Both the position numbers and the translations under genes were made by a program. Positions 52,152 to 63,111 of a stretch of 64,000 nt of DNA are shown in pieces (position 1 is the stretch's first letter; each line of letters begins with the position of its first letter). The DNA comes from Pogonophryne albipinna. Lineage: Eukaryota > Chordata > Actinopteri > Perciformes > Artedidraconidae. The DNA lies in assembly GCA_028583405.1 (NCBI GenBank), contig CM053246.1:2910570-2974569 (forward strand). Reading direction: 5' to 3'. A model generated the notes under the pieces. The model was not told the origin of the DNA, searched no databases, and was given only the letters and a program-made list of their open reading frames with translations.

Positions 52152-54418
52152 CAGGTGTCTCAGACTCAATCCACGAGACAGTTTCTCATGGCCCCGTTGT
52201 TGATATCATGTAATAGTGTTAATCTGGGCCGTGCGTTTACGTTTGCGCTTTAAAATTTAAATTACATTTTTGGATTGATCCCGCTGCTGGCCAGGGAACT
52301 GCTGCGCGCAGTTCCCTCGCCCCTCCCCCATCCAAGGGAACTCCGCCACGTCAATCAAATGCGCGGAATCAATCACAGAGTGATCCAAAAGTGATACAGA
52401 GTGGAAGGAAAATATATCGCCCAGTCATGTCTACATCAAATCTTTCAGGGAAAAGAAAAGTCGATGATGACCACAGAAGATTTCAGGAGAAGTGGGAGAC
52501 TGAATATTTTTATGTCGAGTACAGGGGAAACGCAACGTGCCTTATATGCACAGAGAAAATTGCTGTATACAAGGAGTATAACGTCAAACGTCACTACTCA
52601 ACTAAACATGCAGAGTATGCAAAATACCTGGGAGACGAGAGAGAGAAAAGAGTCACAGAGCTAAAAAAATGTCTATGGAAGCAACAAAATCTCTTCAAGA
52701 AAGGAAGCAATGAGGCTGATTTAGCAGTCGAAGCTAGTTGTGGTGAGTGAGATGATTGCTAAGGCGGGAAAGCCGTTTACGGAAGGCGAGTTTATAAAAA
52801 AGTGCATGTTGGAGGCTGCAAGTATAGTCTGTCCGGAAAAGAAGGGTCAGTTTAACAACATCAGCCTGTCAGCTAACACAGTGGCAGAGCGCATTTCTGA
52901 CTTATCAAGTGACATATGATCAGCTGTGTGACAAAGCCAAACTTTTCTGTGCATACTCTGTGGCTCTTGATGAGAGCACGGACATCACTGACACCGCTCA
53001 GCTCGCAATGTATGTCCGTGGTGTTGATGACAAGTTTGAAGTGACAGAGGAGTTGCTTACAGTGAAACCAATGCATGGCCAGACCACCGCTCAGGAGATA
53101 TTCCAGCAACTGTGTGATGCCATTGCGGATATTGGTCTGCCATGGAAGAGGTTTGTTGGAATTACGACCGACGGAGCGCCATCAATGACAGGGAGGAAAA
53201 ATGGGCTGGTGGCACTTGTTCAAATAAAACTGGAGGAGGAGGCTATTGCTCTGCACTGCATTATCCATCAGCAGGCCCTTTGCAGCAAATGCTTGAAGTT
53301 TGACAATGTGATGTCTGTTGTTGTGAAATGCATCAACCATATCAGATCCAGGGGCTTAAAGCACCGCCAGTTCCGTGCTTTTTTGGAGGAAATTGAGTCA
53401 GAATATGAGGATGTGCTCTACTTTACAGAGGTGCGTTAGCTCAGCAGGGGACACGTCCTGAAGAGGTTTCTTGAGTTGAGAACAGAACTGAAAGTATTCA
53501 TGCTGGAGAAGGATGGGATGGCTGTTCCCAAGCTGAGTGATCCCAAATGGCTCATGGACTTAGCTTTTCTTGTTGACATCACACAGGAGCTGAATGCACT
53601 GAATAAGAAGTTGCAGGGCCAGGGCCAGCTTGTCAGTGCAGCATATGACAATGTCAAAGCATTCTCTACAAAACTGGTGTTATGGAAAGCCCAGCTCCCT
53701 CAGAAAAACCTCTGCCATTTCCCAGCATGCAAGGCTCTCATGGACAAGGGCACAGCATTCAGTGGTGAGAAGTATGTTGATGCCATTGTGAAGCTACAGG
53801 AGGAATTTGATCAGCGGTTTGCAGACTTCAAGACACACAGAGCCACTTTCCAAATGTTTGCAGACCACTTCTCCTTTGATGTGGAAAATGCCCCTGGTGT
53901 GCTTCAAATGGAGCTCATTGACCTGCAGTGCAATTCTGAGCTCAAAGCCAAGTTCAGGGAAGTGAATGGGAAAGCAGACAAGCTTGGACACTTCATGAGA
54001 GAATTGCCCCCCTCCTTCCCTGAGCTTTCCAGGATGTTCAAGCGGACCATGTGCCTTTTTGGGAGCACATATGTGTGAACAGCTCTTCTCCACCATGAAC
54101 TTCAATAAGTCAAAGTACAGGTCCAGACTTACTGATGAATATCTTCAAGCCATACTAAGGGTTTCAACTGCTTCCTCCCTCAAACCAAATGTGGCTCAGC
54201 TGTGTGAGAGGAAGCGCTGCCAGGTCTCTTCCAGCAAGGAGTAGGCAAGATCAACTGTAAATAGTTATGTTGTGAAGAACCGTTCATGTTAAGAAGATGT
54301 TGAAGAACTGTTAATGTTGTATTTTTTAATACATTTTTTGTGGAATACTTGAAGCGGCCCAGACTTGCCCAGACTCTACGTCCAGCGGCCCCCAGGTAAA
54401 TGGAGTCTGAGACCCCTG
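52152..54418 (+). mobile_element. hAT transposon (Buster/Charlie type), 2,267 bp, nearly full length
   Basis: Ends CAGGTGTCTCAGACTC (left) and GAGTCTGAGACCCCTG (right), with an exact 8-bp duplication GTTTAAGG at 52144-52151 and 54419-54426. Encodes a full-length but mutated transposase. The target fits the nnnTAnnn pattern described for Buster-type hATs. Confidence 0.97.
52427..54244 (+). pseudogene. hAT transposase (GTF2IRD2/SCAND3-like), one stop and about three frameshifts
   Basis: Starts MSTSNLSGKRKVDDDHRRFQ, then a zinc finger (ATCLICTEKIAVYKEYNVKR, HYSTKH). The catalytic region includes YSVALDESTDITDTAQL (Asp), VGITTDGAPSMTG (Asp), CIIHQQALCSK, and EVR-stop-LSRG, where the conserved Trp codon is TAG at 53437-53439. 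The C-terminal hAT dimerisation block is PSFPELSRMFKRTMCLFGST, then, after a shift near 54068, CEQLFSTMNFNKSKYRSRLT and DEYLQAILRVS. Other frameshifts are near 52738 and 52910. About 600 codons, normal size for the family. Confidence 0.92.
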
Positions 54419-54469
54419 GTTTAAGGCGTCTAGTGGCTTGTTGGAAAGACAAGGAAGGAAGCCACGACA

Positions 54470-54907
54470 TTGTTAAAAACTCTCGTGACTGACAAATCCG
54501 TGTGGAATTAAATGGTTGCCACCATATTATAGAATGAATGAAATACTCTTGGAAATGAATGGATACGAGCGGATGTGAATCGTGAGTTTATAAATCACGG
54601 ACTTCATAGTGAACAAGGAAGGACCGCATTGACTTTCTGGATTGTGACAACGTGGATTTCTGTGGAAAAAGGCTTGTGCCGCATGTTGTGGATGTTGCAA
54701 TACAGTATAATCTAATGCTGGAAGTGGAATAAATTCGCTTATGAATAAAGTGTGGAACGTAACTCAAGGAGAGCATCTTGAAAAGCGCTTTAATAAGTTT
54801 GTCTATCTGGCTTACTGCCGCGGATCCAAGCCGCACAATAACAAGCGCAACATTAAAATAAGGACAGCTGTTTACAAGTGGATGTTAAACGAGAATAAAG
54901 CATAACA
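54470..54907 (+). other. BEL/Pao leader after the 5' LTR
   Basis: Non-coding sequence between the LTR end and the gag ATG. The first bases (TTGTTAAAAACTCTCG) would be the primer-binding site region; I could not match them to a tRNA by eye. It includes GCGCAACATTAAAATAAGGA before the gag start. Confidence 0.5.
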
Positions 54908-56064
54908 ATGGCTGAAAAGGAAAATGTGGAAACGAATGAAACTCCTATGGACCCAAACGTGAATGAACGTGAAGTGCCTGTGGAAAATGCTGACGTCAGA
55001 CCAAAAAGAACAATAAGACCTACAGAAAAGGCTTTAGAAGATAAGCTGGCGCAGTTAATTAAAAAAAGGAAAACGAAATTGGGTCAAGTCTCAAGAAAAA
55101 AAAATGAGATTGATTCACTCATGATTGATTATGGGAATATCAAGTTGCAGGTTGTCGTGGGGTTTTTCAAATACTCTCCAAAGAGTTTTCAAACATTACT
55201 CAGTGCAAGAAATGCTGTCGGAGCAAGAACAAGAAAGTGATCGTGTTGACTGGTATCTCCCAAAAAATTGCATATTCCAATGAGTTTCAAGATGTGATGA
55301 AGAAATGGTTAGCTAGAGCTGCCTCCTTTGAGCATGTGCCTCCTTCTGACCATGGCTCATATACTGCACTTATGTCAAGTCCACATAAAGCAATATCAGT
55401 GGGCATGATAAGCAAAAAAGGTAAAAGTTCTAGTGGCAGCAATAAATCTTCAACAGCTTCATCAGCAAGAAGAAAGGTGGAAGCAGAGAGAGCTGCGCTC
55501 ATATCACGCGCTGCTGCCTTATCACAGAAACACTCACTTGAAAAACAAGAAGCTGACCTGGAAGCAATGAAAGCCAATATCAGAGCTGAAGTGGAAAAGC
55601 TTGAGCTTCAAACTGATATTGATGCTGCAACAGCCAAAATTAGAACATTGGAAGCTTCTGAGGATGATGACTCTGATCCTGACCCTCATGTGGGGAGGAG
55701 CAGTATGACACTGGTCAGCCGGCTGAAAATGATGATTTCCAGGATGAAGAGAACCAAGGAAAACCTGTGGAGAAGGATAATAAAAAGAGTTTCATATACT
55801 CAAATTCAATGAACTCAAGTCATGAAGCCCCTAGTGGTCATGACCAAGTATTACAACCAGGGCCCACAACAAGGACAGCAGCATCAGCACAGCAGCATCA
55901 CTCCATCCAAGTCAGACAAAGCTCTTGGACAGAAAGCAATGACTTTATTCAAGTAATGCAGCGACAAAACGAAATCACTGAAATGCTAATGAAGGAGCAA
56001 CGCTTAACATTACTCCCATCCAGAGAAATATCCATCTTTAAGGAGATCCATTACCACCTAATTG
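54908..56064 (+). pseudogene. BEL/Pao gag fragment, two frameshifts, cut off by the 3' LTR
   Basis: Three overlapping frames read in order. The first, 54908-55240: RPKRTIRPTEKALEDKLAQL. The second, 55237-55812: EFQDVMKKWLARAASF, then a long charged helix RRKVEAERAALISRAAALSQ, DLEAMKANIRAEVEKLELQT. The third, 55767-56064: SNDFIQVMQRQNEITEMLMK, EQRLTLLPSREISIFK. The last motif is the typical entry to the BEL/Pao gag core ('LP...IP.F.GDP'), where the frame ends at the 3' LTR. The remainder of gag and all of pol are absent. Confidence 0.82.
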
Positions 56065-56337
56065 TGACGTCTGTAGTCAACGCACTATAAAGGACTACAT
56101 TTCCCACGGCGCCTGTGCTAAAGCCACAGTGATGGGCAACCTGTGGAGAGACGCCGTCGAGGAACAGTTTTTAACCGTACACGTACATACAAATCGTACA
56201 AGTACCCTTTAAGTAACGAAGTTATATAAGCATTATCAAGAAAGAAATAATACCTAAGTTGTTTGTTATTTTATTTGTTGCATGTGCAAAAGTTTGTTAC
56301 TTTATTTTGAGCAAACACATCGCAACATCATCTAAAC

Positions 56338-57910
56338 CAGGGGTCTCCAACCTTTCTCCACCCGAGAGCTACTTTGAAAAAATGAAAGTGGCCAAGAGCT
56401 ACTTGCATCGCATCGCTTACATTTATTCACATAGCACTCATCAGTTGAATTAAGCTACTTTTGTGTGAAATTGCAATACCTAAAGATTATCTAAAATCTT
56501 AACTTCACATCAAGGTCCAAGAAAACGACAATTTCTCACATATTAATATGGACAACATAGTAAATACATCACCTTAATCACCACCTTGCAAGCATCTTAT
56601 GGCACGTGTAAAATAAGTGCATTCACTCTTTTGTACAGTTAGTGAGATGACTGGCGCTGCATGGAGTCCACCATAGAGGGGTCTGCTGGACCCACTTAGG
56701 TTCACTCTAATAGAGTCATTTAAATGTTCATCAGTCGGTCTTGTTCTGTATTTAGATTTCATTCATGCCAGAAAAAGCTGCTTCACAAAGGTCTGTAGAG
56801 CCAAATAAAGCAGACATGTTCAGTGCTGCTTGGTGAATGTTCTTAGAGTTTTCTGGGTCTACAAGGCTCCAGAAATGTTGTGAGTTTTGCTGAGACTTCA
56901 GCTGAACATGATTTTGGAGATTTATAACCTCCATCTCCACAGGATTAACACTGAACAGTTCAGCCATATTTTCTTCTTCTTCGTCTTGACATTAAATTAT
57001 AAACCATAATTAACCAATTGTATAGGTCTAGCCTCCCTATATCTGTGTGTGACATTTTTCCATCCTCAAAAACAAAAAACTAATACTTCTGCAGTCTAGC
57101 TGCAGCTTCTAGCAACGGCCTTCTGTTAAAGAAAGGACACTGAATGTCCTGAATGAGGCATCACACACAGGACTTGAGTCTGAACACAGCAGACAACAGG
57201 AGTATTTACAACAGCATTATAAAAACTAAAATACTGCATGTGGGTGCACACTCACATTCTCTGTCTTACTGTTACATGAATCCCATGAATGTATGAGACT
57301 AAGTTAGCTTCATCATCTCAATCAGTGATTAAGTGAATAATAAAGTTTCTATCGGGTCACTGTCAGCCTGTCACTCATTATCTTCAGGAGGGGGCGGGGT
57401 TTGGAGGAACGGAGAGGAGACGGTGATCGCGGAAGCTTTCCTCCTGCCTTCACAAACTTTACACAAGTATTTATCAACTGAAAATAGCAAGAGGACATTC
57501 ATACTCTGCAATCCAAGACTTGATTGAATCCACCAAAAACCTGACATGACGATAACGAGTGTTTTTCAAAAACACAAATCCCTCCCTGTGTCTCTGAGCC
57601 GCAGCGACACGGACTGATTCAGAGCGGGTCATTCTGCTGTTGGTTCTGGTGCTGCTGGAGAAAGCAGACTGCTCCGTGTGTGGTGTCGCTGTGCCGCTGT
57701 CACATTATGCTCCTTGATCTCTGCGTCACGGACCAATTTTATATTTGTGTGACAGAAACAATTCTAAAATAAAAACACTTTATTGTCCGGCCGTGATCGA
57801 AAAATCAAGAGGCAACGTTACTACGCTATAATCGATAATCGAGCGGCGAGCTACTGAAAAGCTGCCCGCGAGCTACCGGTAGCTCGCGATCGACGTGTTG
57901 GAGACCCCTG
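56338..57910 (-). mobile_element. hAT transposon remnant (Buster type), 1,573 bp
   Basis: Ends CAGGGGTCTCCAAC (left) and GTTGGAGACCCCTG (right), with an exact 8-bp duplication ATCTAAAC at 56330-56337 and 57911-57918. Only the transposase C-terminus remains, on the minus strand. Confidence 0.96.
56600..56967 (-). pseudogene. hAT transposase C-terminal domain
   Basis: On the minus strand: MAELFSVNPVEMEVINLQNH, VQLKSQQNSQHFWSLVDPEN, AALNMSALFGSTDLCEAAFS then, after a one-step shift near 56755, MKSKYRTRPTDEHLNDSIRV. This is the hAT dimerisation region ('ALFGST.LCE.AFS.MN..KSKYR.RLTDEHL'). Upstream transposase sequence is absent. Confidence 0.85.
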
Positions 57911-58069
57911 ATCTAAACCATCGGAGGCCAAGCAACACTTCAAACTGTGAGTAATTTAAAAGGAAAGAAACGAGTTAGAACGGTCTGTTTAAGGCGTCTA
58001 GTGGCTTAATGGAAAGACAAGGAAGCAAGCCACGTCAGTGGTGTTTATTTTGTTTTAGTTTTTTTTGCG

Positions 58070-59370
58070 AAAATGTTGGAAGGTTGAAGACCAGACGAGC
58101 TGCTGCATTCTGGATGAGCTGCAGAGGTCGGATGGCACATGCAGGTAGAACAACCATGAGGGAGTTGCAGTAGTCTAGGCATGAGATGACGAGAGCCTGG
58201 ACCAGAAGCTGCGTCGCTTTCTGGGTCAGGAGGGGACGTATCTTCCTGATGTTGTAAAGAGTGTATCTGCAGCACCGGGTTATTGCAGCGATGTTTGCAG
58301 TGAAGGACAGGTTGTTATCTAGTGTCACACCCAGATTCCTTGCAGTCTGAGTCGGGGAAACAACAGAGGGGCTGTTGATTGTTAGGTCAAGAGTGGGACA
58401 ATCTTTTCCCGGAAGAAAAAGAAGTTCAGTCTTGTCAAGGTTGAGCTTGAGGTGGTGAGCAGACTGAGAGATGTCTGCTAGACAAGCAGAGATGCGTGCG
58501 ACGACCTGGGTTTCAGATCGGGGAAAAGACCAAATTAATAGAGTGTCGTCAGCGTAGCAATGGTATGAAAAACCATGCGGGCTAATGACAGATCCGAGCG
58601 AGTTTGTGTACAGAGAGAAGAGGAGGGGACCAAGGACAGAGCCCTGAGGGACCCCTGTAGATAATTGACAAGGGTCGGACTCGGACCCTCTCCAAGCTAC
58701 CCTGTAGGTGCGTTCTTTGAGGTAGGAGGTGAGGAGGGAAAGTGCAGAGCCTGAAACTCCAAGTTCTTGGAGAGTGCGAAGGAGGATCTGATGGTTCACC
58801 GTGTCGAATGCAGCAGACAGGTCCAGAAGGATGATGACAGAGGAGAGGGAGGCTGCTTTAGCAGTGTGCAGGTCCTCAGAGACAGCAAGGAGAGCAGTTT
58901 CTGTGGAGTGACCTGCCTTGAAACCAGACTGGTGCGGATCCAGAAGGTTGTTCTGATGGAGATAACAGGAGAGTTGTTTAAAGACAGCGCATTCAAGTGT
59001 TCTCAATAGGAATGGGAGGAGAGAGACAGGCCTGTAGTTTATAACATCGGACGGGTTGAGAGTGGGTTTCTTTAGGAGAGGGTTTACTCTTGCCTCCTTG
59101 AGAATGTTTGGAAAGTGACCAGAAGTTAGAGAAGTGTTGATGAAATGGGAGAGAAAAGGTAGAATATCAGCAGCGATAGTCTGAAGGAGGTTTGATGGGA
59201 TAGGGTCCAGAGGACAGGTGGTAGGACGGGCAGAGGTAATGAGGGTAAGAACCTCACTTGGAGAGAGAGGGGAAAAGGAGGTCAGTGTGTGGGTGAAAGG
59301 AGGGTCTGGTGACCCAGCGGTGAGTAATGGTGAGTGGGAAAATGAAGAGCGAATATCATCAACCTTTTTT
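58070..59370 (-). pseudogene. L2-like LINE reverse transcriptase
   Basis: Reads on the minus strand: NYRPVSLLPFL, NNLLDPHQSGFKAGHSTETA, motif [21 protein letters not shown], motif B TGVPQGSVLGPLLFSLYTNS, and motif C SYHCYADDTLLI with both Asp. These are followed by LKLNLDKTELLFLPGKDCPT, ARNLGVTLDNNLSFTANIAA, and LVISCLDYCNSLMVVLPACA. The frame 59006-58035 is open across the catalytic core. The C-terminus after RLVFNLPTFS is lost. It would prime cDNA synthesis at the nick made by its endonuclease. Confidence 0.9.
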
Positions 59371-59379
59371 TCAAAGTAG

Positions 59380-60503
59380 TTAACAAAGTCGCTTGGAAGA
59401 AGGGAGGAGGGGGAAGTGGATCTGGGGGGGGTCCAGGAGGGTGGAGAAGATGGAAAATCGTTTTTTGGGATTGGAATAGGAAGATTGGATCTTATCTTGA
59501 AAGAAAGTGCTTTTTGCCTGAGAAATCGAAGCAGAGAAAGAGGAGAGGAGAGCCTGATAGGTTAGGAGGTCGTCATGGTGTTTGGATTTCCACCGTTTCC
59601 GCTCAGCTGCCCGAAGGATGGTTCTATTAGCACGCAGTGCGTCATTTAGCCAGGGAGCAGGAGGGGACTGACGAGCCTGCCGAGATGTGAGAGGACAGAG
59701 AGAGTCCAGAGAGGATGAGAGAGTAGAGAGGAGACTTTCTGCAGCAGAGTTTGGAGGCAGAAGTTGAAACGAGTCAGAGGAAGGGAGGGCTGAGAGCACC
59801 GATGAGGTAAGACTAGAGGGGGAGAGGGAACGAAGGTTACGGCGGACAGGTGCAGAATTAGAAGAGATTAGTTTGTTATGTTTGGAAAGGGGTAGAGGGA
59901 ATGAAATGAAGAAGTGATCCGAGGTGTGAAGCGGGTTTACAGAGAGGTTAGAAGTAGAGCAGTTCCTTGAGAATATGAGATCAAGGACATTGCCAGCTTT
60001 ATGAGTTGGTGGGGATGGAGACAGTGAGAAAGCAAAGGCAGTTAAAAGAGATGTTAGTTCACATGTCTTCCCTGTCTGGAGGTTGAAGTATCCGATAAGT
60101 ACAGTGAGAGGGCCAGTTTCAGGGATGTGTGAGAGGAGATTATCTAATTCCTCCAAGAAGTCCCCCAAGGCGCCTGGTGGACGGTAGAGAACAACAATGG
60201 TTAATTGTATAGGATGGGTTACTGTGACGGCATGGAATTCAAAGGTGGAAGGAGTGAAGTTAGGTAGCTTGAAGAGGGAACAGCTCCATTTGGGAGAGAG
60301 CAGGAGACCAGTGCCACCTCCTCTGCCAGTGGGTCTGGGTGTATGGGAGAAGGAATATGCTGTGGAGAGAGCTGCTGGGGTGGATGTGTTGGATGGAGTA
60401 ATCCAGGTCTCAGTGAGAGCAAGGAAATCCAGAGACTGCAGGGAGGCGTAGCCAGAGATGAAGTCAGCCTTAGGAACAGCTGACTGGCAGTTCCACAGGC
60501 CAC
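59380..60503 (-). pseudogene. L2-like LINE endonuclease and linker
   Basis: On the minus strand, 60503-60219 encodes the N-terminal part in shifted frames (GRGGGTGLLLSPKW is readable near 60330). 60168-59380 encodes FLEELDNLLSHIPETGPLTV, then LIGYFNLQTGKTCEL, where the usual GDFN catalytic motif has Tyr for Asp (60088-60090). THKAGNVLDLIFSRNCSTSN, HTSDHFFISFPL (intact SDH) and the linker APWLNDALRANRTILRAAER follow. The Asp loss suggests an inactive nuclease even if frames were intact. Confidence 0.8.
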
Positions 60504-60855
60504 CTGTAACTAGATGTTGGATCTCAGTGGAGCATGTGGGATAGACGAGAGCAGGCCGGTTATAGCGATTAGGAGATGCACGGGGCTAGTAATAATTGCG
60601 ATAAGACACATGAACAGGAATGGAGAATATACACATGTTTTTACCTCCTCTTTGCCTCCAATAGGACTCTGTTGTCTTCGTCTGTCTGACGCTGAAGCTG
60701 ACACTCCTGGAAAGTGCTACCTAAAATGGACACCTGATTGCTGAGTTGTCACAGCTGTGGGGCCACGCCCCTTTAATTAGTTAGCTCTCTGCAGCTGATG
60801 TGCACCAATAGAAACTGGGCCACTTAACACTAGTTAGTCTCCTGGCCTTTTTAAA

Positions 60856-60907
60856 TGACAAATATTAGATGGCCTACACAGTGACAAATATTAGATGGCC
60901 TACACCA
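60856..60907. repeat. 26-bp tandem duplication at a hAT target site
   Basis: TGACAAATATTAGATGGCCT plus ACACAG is repeated at 60856 and 60882. A third, partial unit (TGACAAACAC) follows the hAT at 63102. Confidence 0.8.
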
Positions 60908-63091
60908 GGGGTGGCAAACTCATTTCAGTTAAGGGGCCACATACTGCCCTACATAACGACAATATTTCTGTTTAAGTGCAAATAAATAGGCTACAAGTAC
61001 ATTCGGAAAATGTCCACATGTAAAGAGACGCAAAACGTTATGAACAAACTGACATTTATTAAGACAAACAAGTGCAATTTTAAGTGCTACACACATGTTC
61101 TTTACAACAGATCACAGTTTCCACCTGAACTGACTCACCACAAAATACAAATAAAAACGTGGGAGCTATTAAGTGAGGAGTTTGAGTTACCTCCCTTGCC
61201 TTGAAAATATAGAATTTCTATAATGAAAAAAAGTTGGGGCAGTGCAGCCACAGTGTCACATCAAATCAAACTATTGTTTGCCTAATGAAGCTGCTGATTG
61301 ACATTATAATACACAATGTTCAGTGACAGAATAATATAAAATGTTAAAATATTTCAGTAGGTTCTTATTTTCACAGAACTGAGGTCACAGAACAGTAGGT
61401 CAACTCACTGATTAATTTGCTCCTGAAACTTGACATCTTTTAGCCCTCACAAGGGCATCAATAATCAGGCTTAAAATCCTGACTAGCAGCCAATTTAATT
61501 ATTTCATTCAGGCACTTGTGTGTGAGTCTTGAGCGCAGCTTTGTTTTAGTAATGTTCATTACAGAGAAAACCTGTTCACAAAAGGTAGGTGGTCCCAAAC
61601 ATGCTCAAAACTTTTTCTGCCAGGGCTGTCAATTTGGGGTATCCTGGCAAAAGATACCGATAAAATGTGCCCAAGTCCGATGAGGCAAATTTGTCCTCAT
61701 CACATTGTAAGTTGATTATCTCAAGTTGTATGTCGACGGGCAGATCCGCAGCCTTAACTGCAAATGGCGAGCGAAAAACTGCAAACTCTGTCTCAAGCTC
61801 ACCAAAGACCTGAAACCGCCGCTCAAACTCCCGCAGCAATTCCGTAATTTTGTCTTTGTACCGTCTCATGTCATATGCACATTTCTTAGATGAGGGAAAT
61901 GAGCAGGCTCACCACTTGACAGCTGTGTCTCCCAAAAAGCCAGCTTCAACTTAAATGCGCATATTCTGTGAGAACTTTTTTGCGACCTTGCATCGTTATG
62001 TTCAGATTATTCAAGTGCTCTGAAATATCCACCATAAATGCAAGGTCCTGCAGCCATTCTGGGTTTTTTAATTCATGCACTGGCTTACCCTTTTTCTCCA
62101 TGAACTGTCCAATTTCCTCGCGTAGATCAGAAAAACGCTTCAGCACGGCACCTCGGCTCAACCACCTTACTTCAGTGTGTTATGGTAGGCTACAGGTGAT
62201 GTCTTTATCACTGAGGAGGCTGTCGAACTGACGGTGATTCAGCCCTCTGGCTCGGATGAAATTAACAGTTTGGACAACCACTTTCATGACGTGATCCATT
62301 TTTAACGACTTGCAACACAATGCCTCCTGGTGCAAAATAATTTTTTCTGGCTATCCAAATCTGCTGAAAGATCGGCAATCCTATCCTTCACTGTATTCCT
62401 CGTTAGACTAATGTTGGCAAAAGCCTGTCGCTTCTCAGGACACACAATTTCTGCAACCTTCAGCATGCATGTTTTCACAAACTCATCCTCAGTGTATGGC
62501 TTTGAGGCTGATGCTATTTCGTTAGCGATGAGATAGCTGGCTTTCACTGCTGCGTCACTTATATCTCGGCTCCGGGTAAAAACGGCCTGTTGTTTCTTTA
62601 GACCTGATAGCAGGTCATTTATCTTTTCTTTTCTCCATTGTCCTTGCAAGCAGTCATATTTCTCTCCATGGTGAGTCTCATAATGGCGGTGAATATTATA
62701 TTCTTTGGGCACAGCAACTTGCTGCGAACACACCAAGCATACAGGTTTTCCATTTACCTCTGTAAAAAAAAAAAATAGGATGCGGTCCATTTTTCTTGGA
62801 AAACTCGGCACTCCGTGTCCACTTTTCTCTTTTTTGACAGAGACATTTGGGGATGAGGGTGTCAGAGGTTATTGACTGCAATCACTACTCTTACTCATCA
62901 CTTGTTTTACAGTCTGGCTGCGCTCTCACTGGTACCGGTGCAGTAGTGCGCCCACTAGTGGAAGGATTCAAAATAGCAGTTTTTTTTCCTCCTCTCATAG
63001 CCTACTTAGCAAAGTCCTTCAGCTCCGTGGGCAAAGCTGGAATGCCTCCCGGGCCGTATCCGGCTCGTGGGCCGTATGTTTGCCATCCCTG
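60906..63091 (-). mobile_element. hAT transposon (Buster/Charlie type), 2,186 bp, catalytic core deleted
   Basis: Ends CAGGGGTGGCAAAC (left) and GTTTGCCATCCCTG (right), with an exact 8-bp duplication GCCTACAC at 60898-60905 and 63092-63099. The minus-strand transposase is present at both ends but lacks its middle. The right flank ends near CCGGCTCGTGGGCCGTATGT, a common subterminal motif in these elements. Confidence 0.96.
61480..62811 (-). pseudogene. hAT transposase (GTF2IRD2-like) with internal deletion
   Basis: N-terminus (62811-62340): zinc finger KPVCLVCSQQVAVPKEYNIH, RHYETHH, then SASKPYTEDEFVKTCMLKVA and [18 protein letters not shown]. At about 62335 it jumps to [15 protein letters not shown] (different frame), skipping roughly 100 residues that hold the 'DEST' and 'TDGAPS' acidic motifs. 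It continues [71 protein letters not shown]-type end and SRLTHKCLNEIIKLA (61480-61570), with stops near 62180 and a frameshift near 61580. Non-functional. Confidence 0.88.
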
Positions 63092-63111
63092 GCCTACACA
63101 GTGACAAACAC

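Larger units (their letters stand above)
51758..54469 (+). repeat. 5' LTR of the BEL/Pao element, interrupted by a hAT
   Basis: LTR sequence at 51758-52151 and 54427-54469, with the hAT at 52152-54418 and its duplicated GTTTAAGG. Matches the 3' LTR at about 95 percent by eye. Confidence 0.87.
51758..58037 (+). mobile_element. BEL/Pao retrotransposon with pol deleted, both LTRs split by hAT elements
   Basis: Two direct copies of an LTR (starting TGACGTCTGTAGTCAACGCA at 51758 and 56065, ending GCCACGACA at 54469 and GCCACGTCA at 58037) flank 1.6 kb that encodes only gag-like sequence of the BEL/Pao type. Protease, RT, RNase H and integrase are missing. Subtracting the hAT insertions and their duplications, the LTRs are about 437 and 392 bp; most of the difference is a ~45-bp segment near 51970-52015 absent from the 3' copy. 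No target duplication was found at the outer edges. Confidence 0.85.
56065..58037 (+). repeat. 3' LTR of the BEL/Pao element, interrupted by a hAT
   Basis: LTR sequence at 56065-56337 and 57919-58037, with a hAT inserted at 56338-57910 and its duplicated ATCTAAAC. Compared with the 5' LTR it lacks one ~45-bp stretch and has a CGTACATACAAATCGTACAA rearrangement near 56180. Confidence 0.87.
58070..60740 (-). mobile_element. L2-like LINE, minus strand, 3'-truncated next to the BEL LTR
   Basis: Contains an endonuclease (60480-59640), linker and RT (59380-58070) on the minus strand. It stops near 58070 in the middle of the ORF2 C-terminal region (AARLVFNLPTFS), without a 3' UTR, next to the BEL/Pao 3' LTR. 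LINEs normally lose their 5' end, so loss of the 3' end suggests deletion or insertion of the LTR element into it. The upstream edge lies somewhere between 60740 and 60860. Confidence 0.82.
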
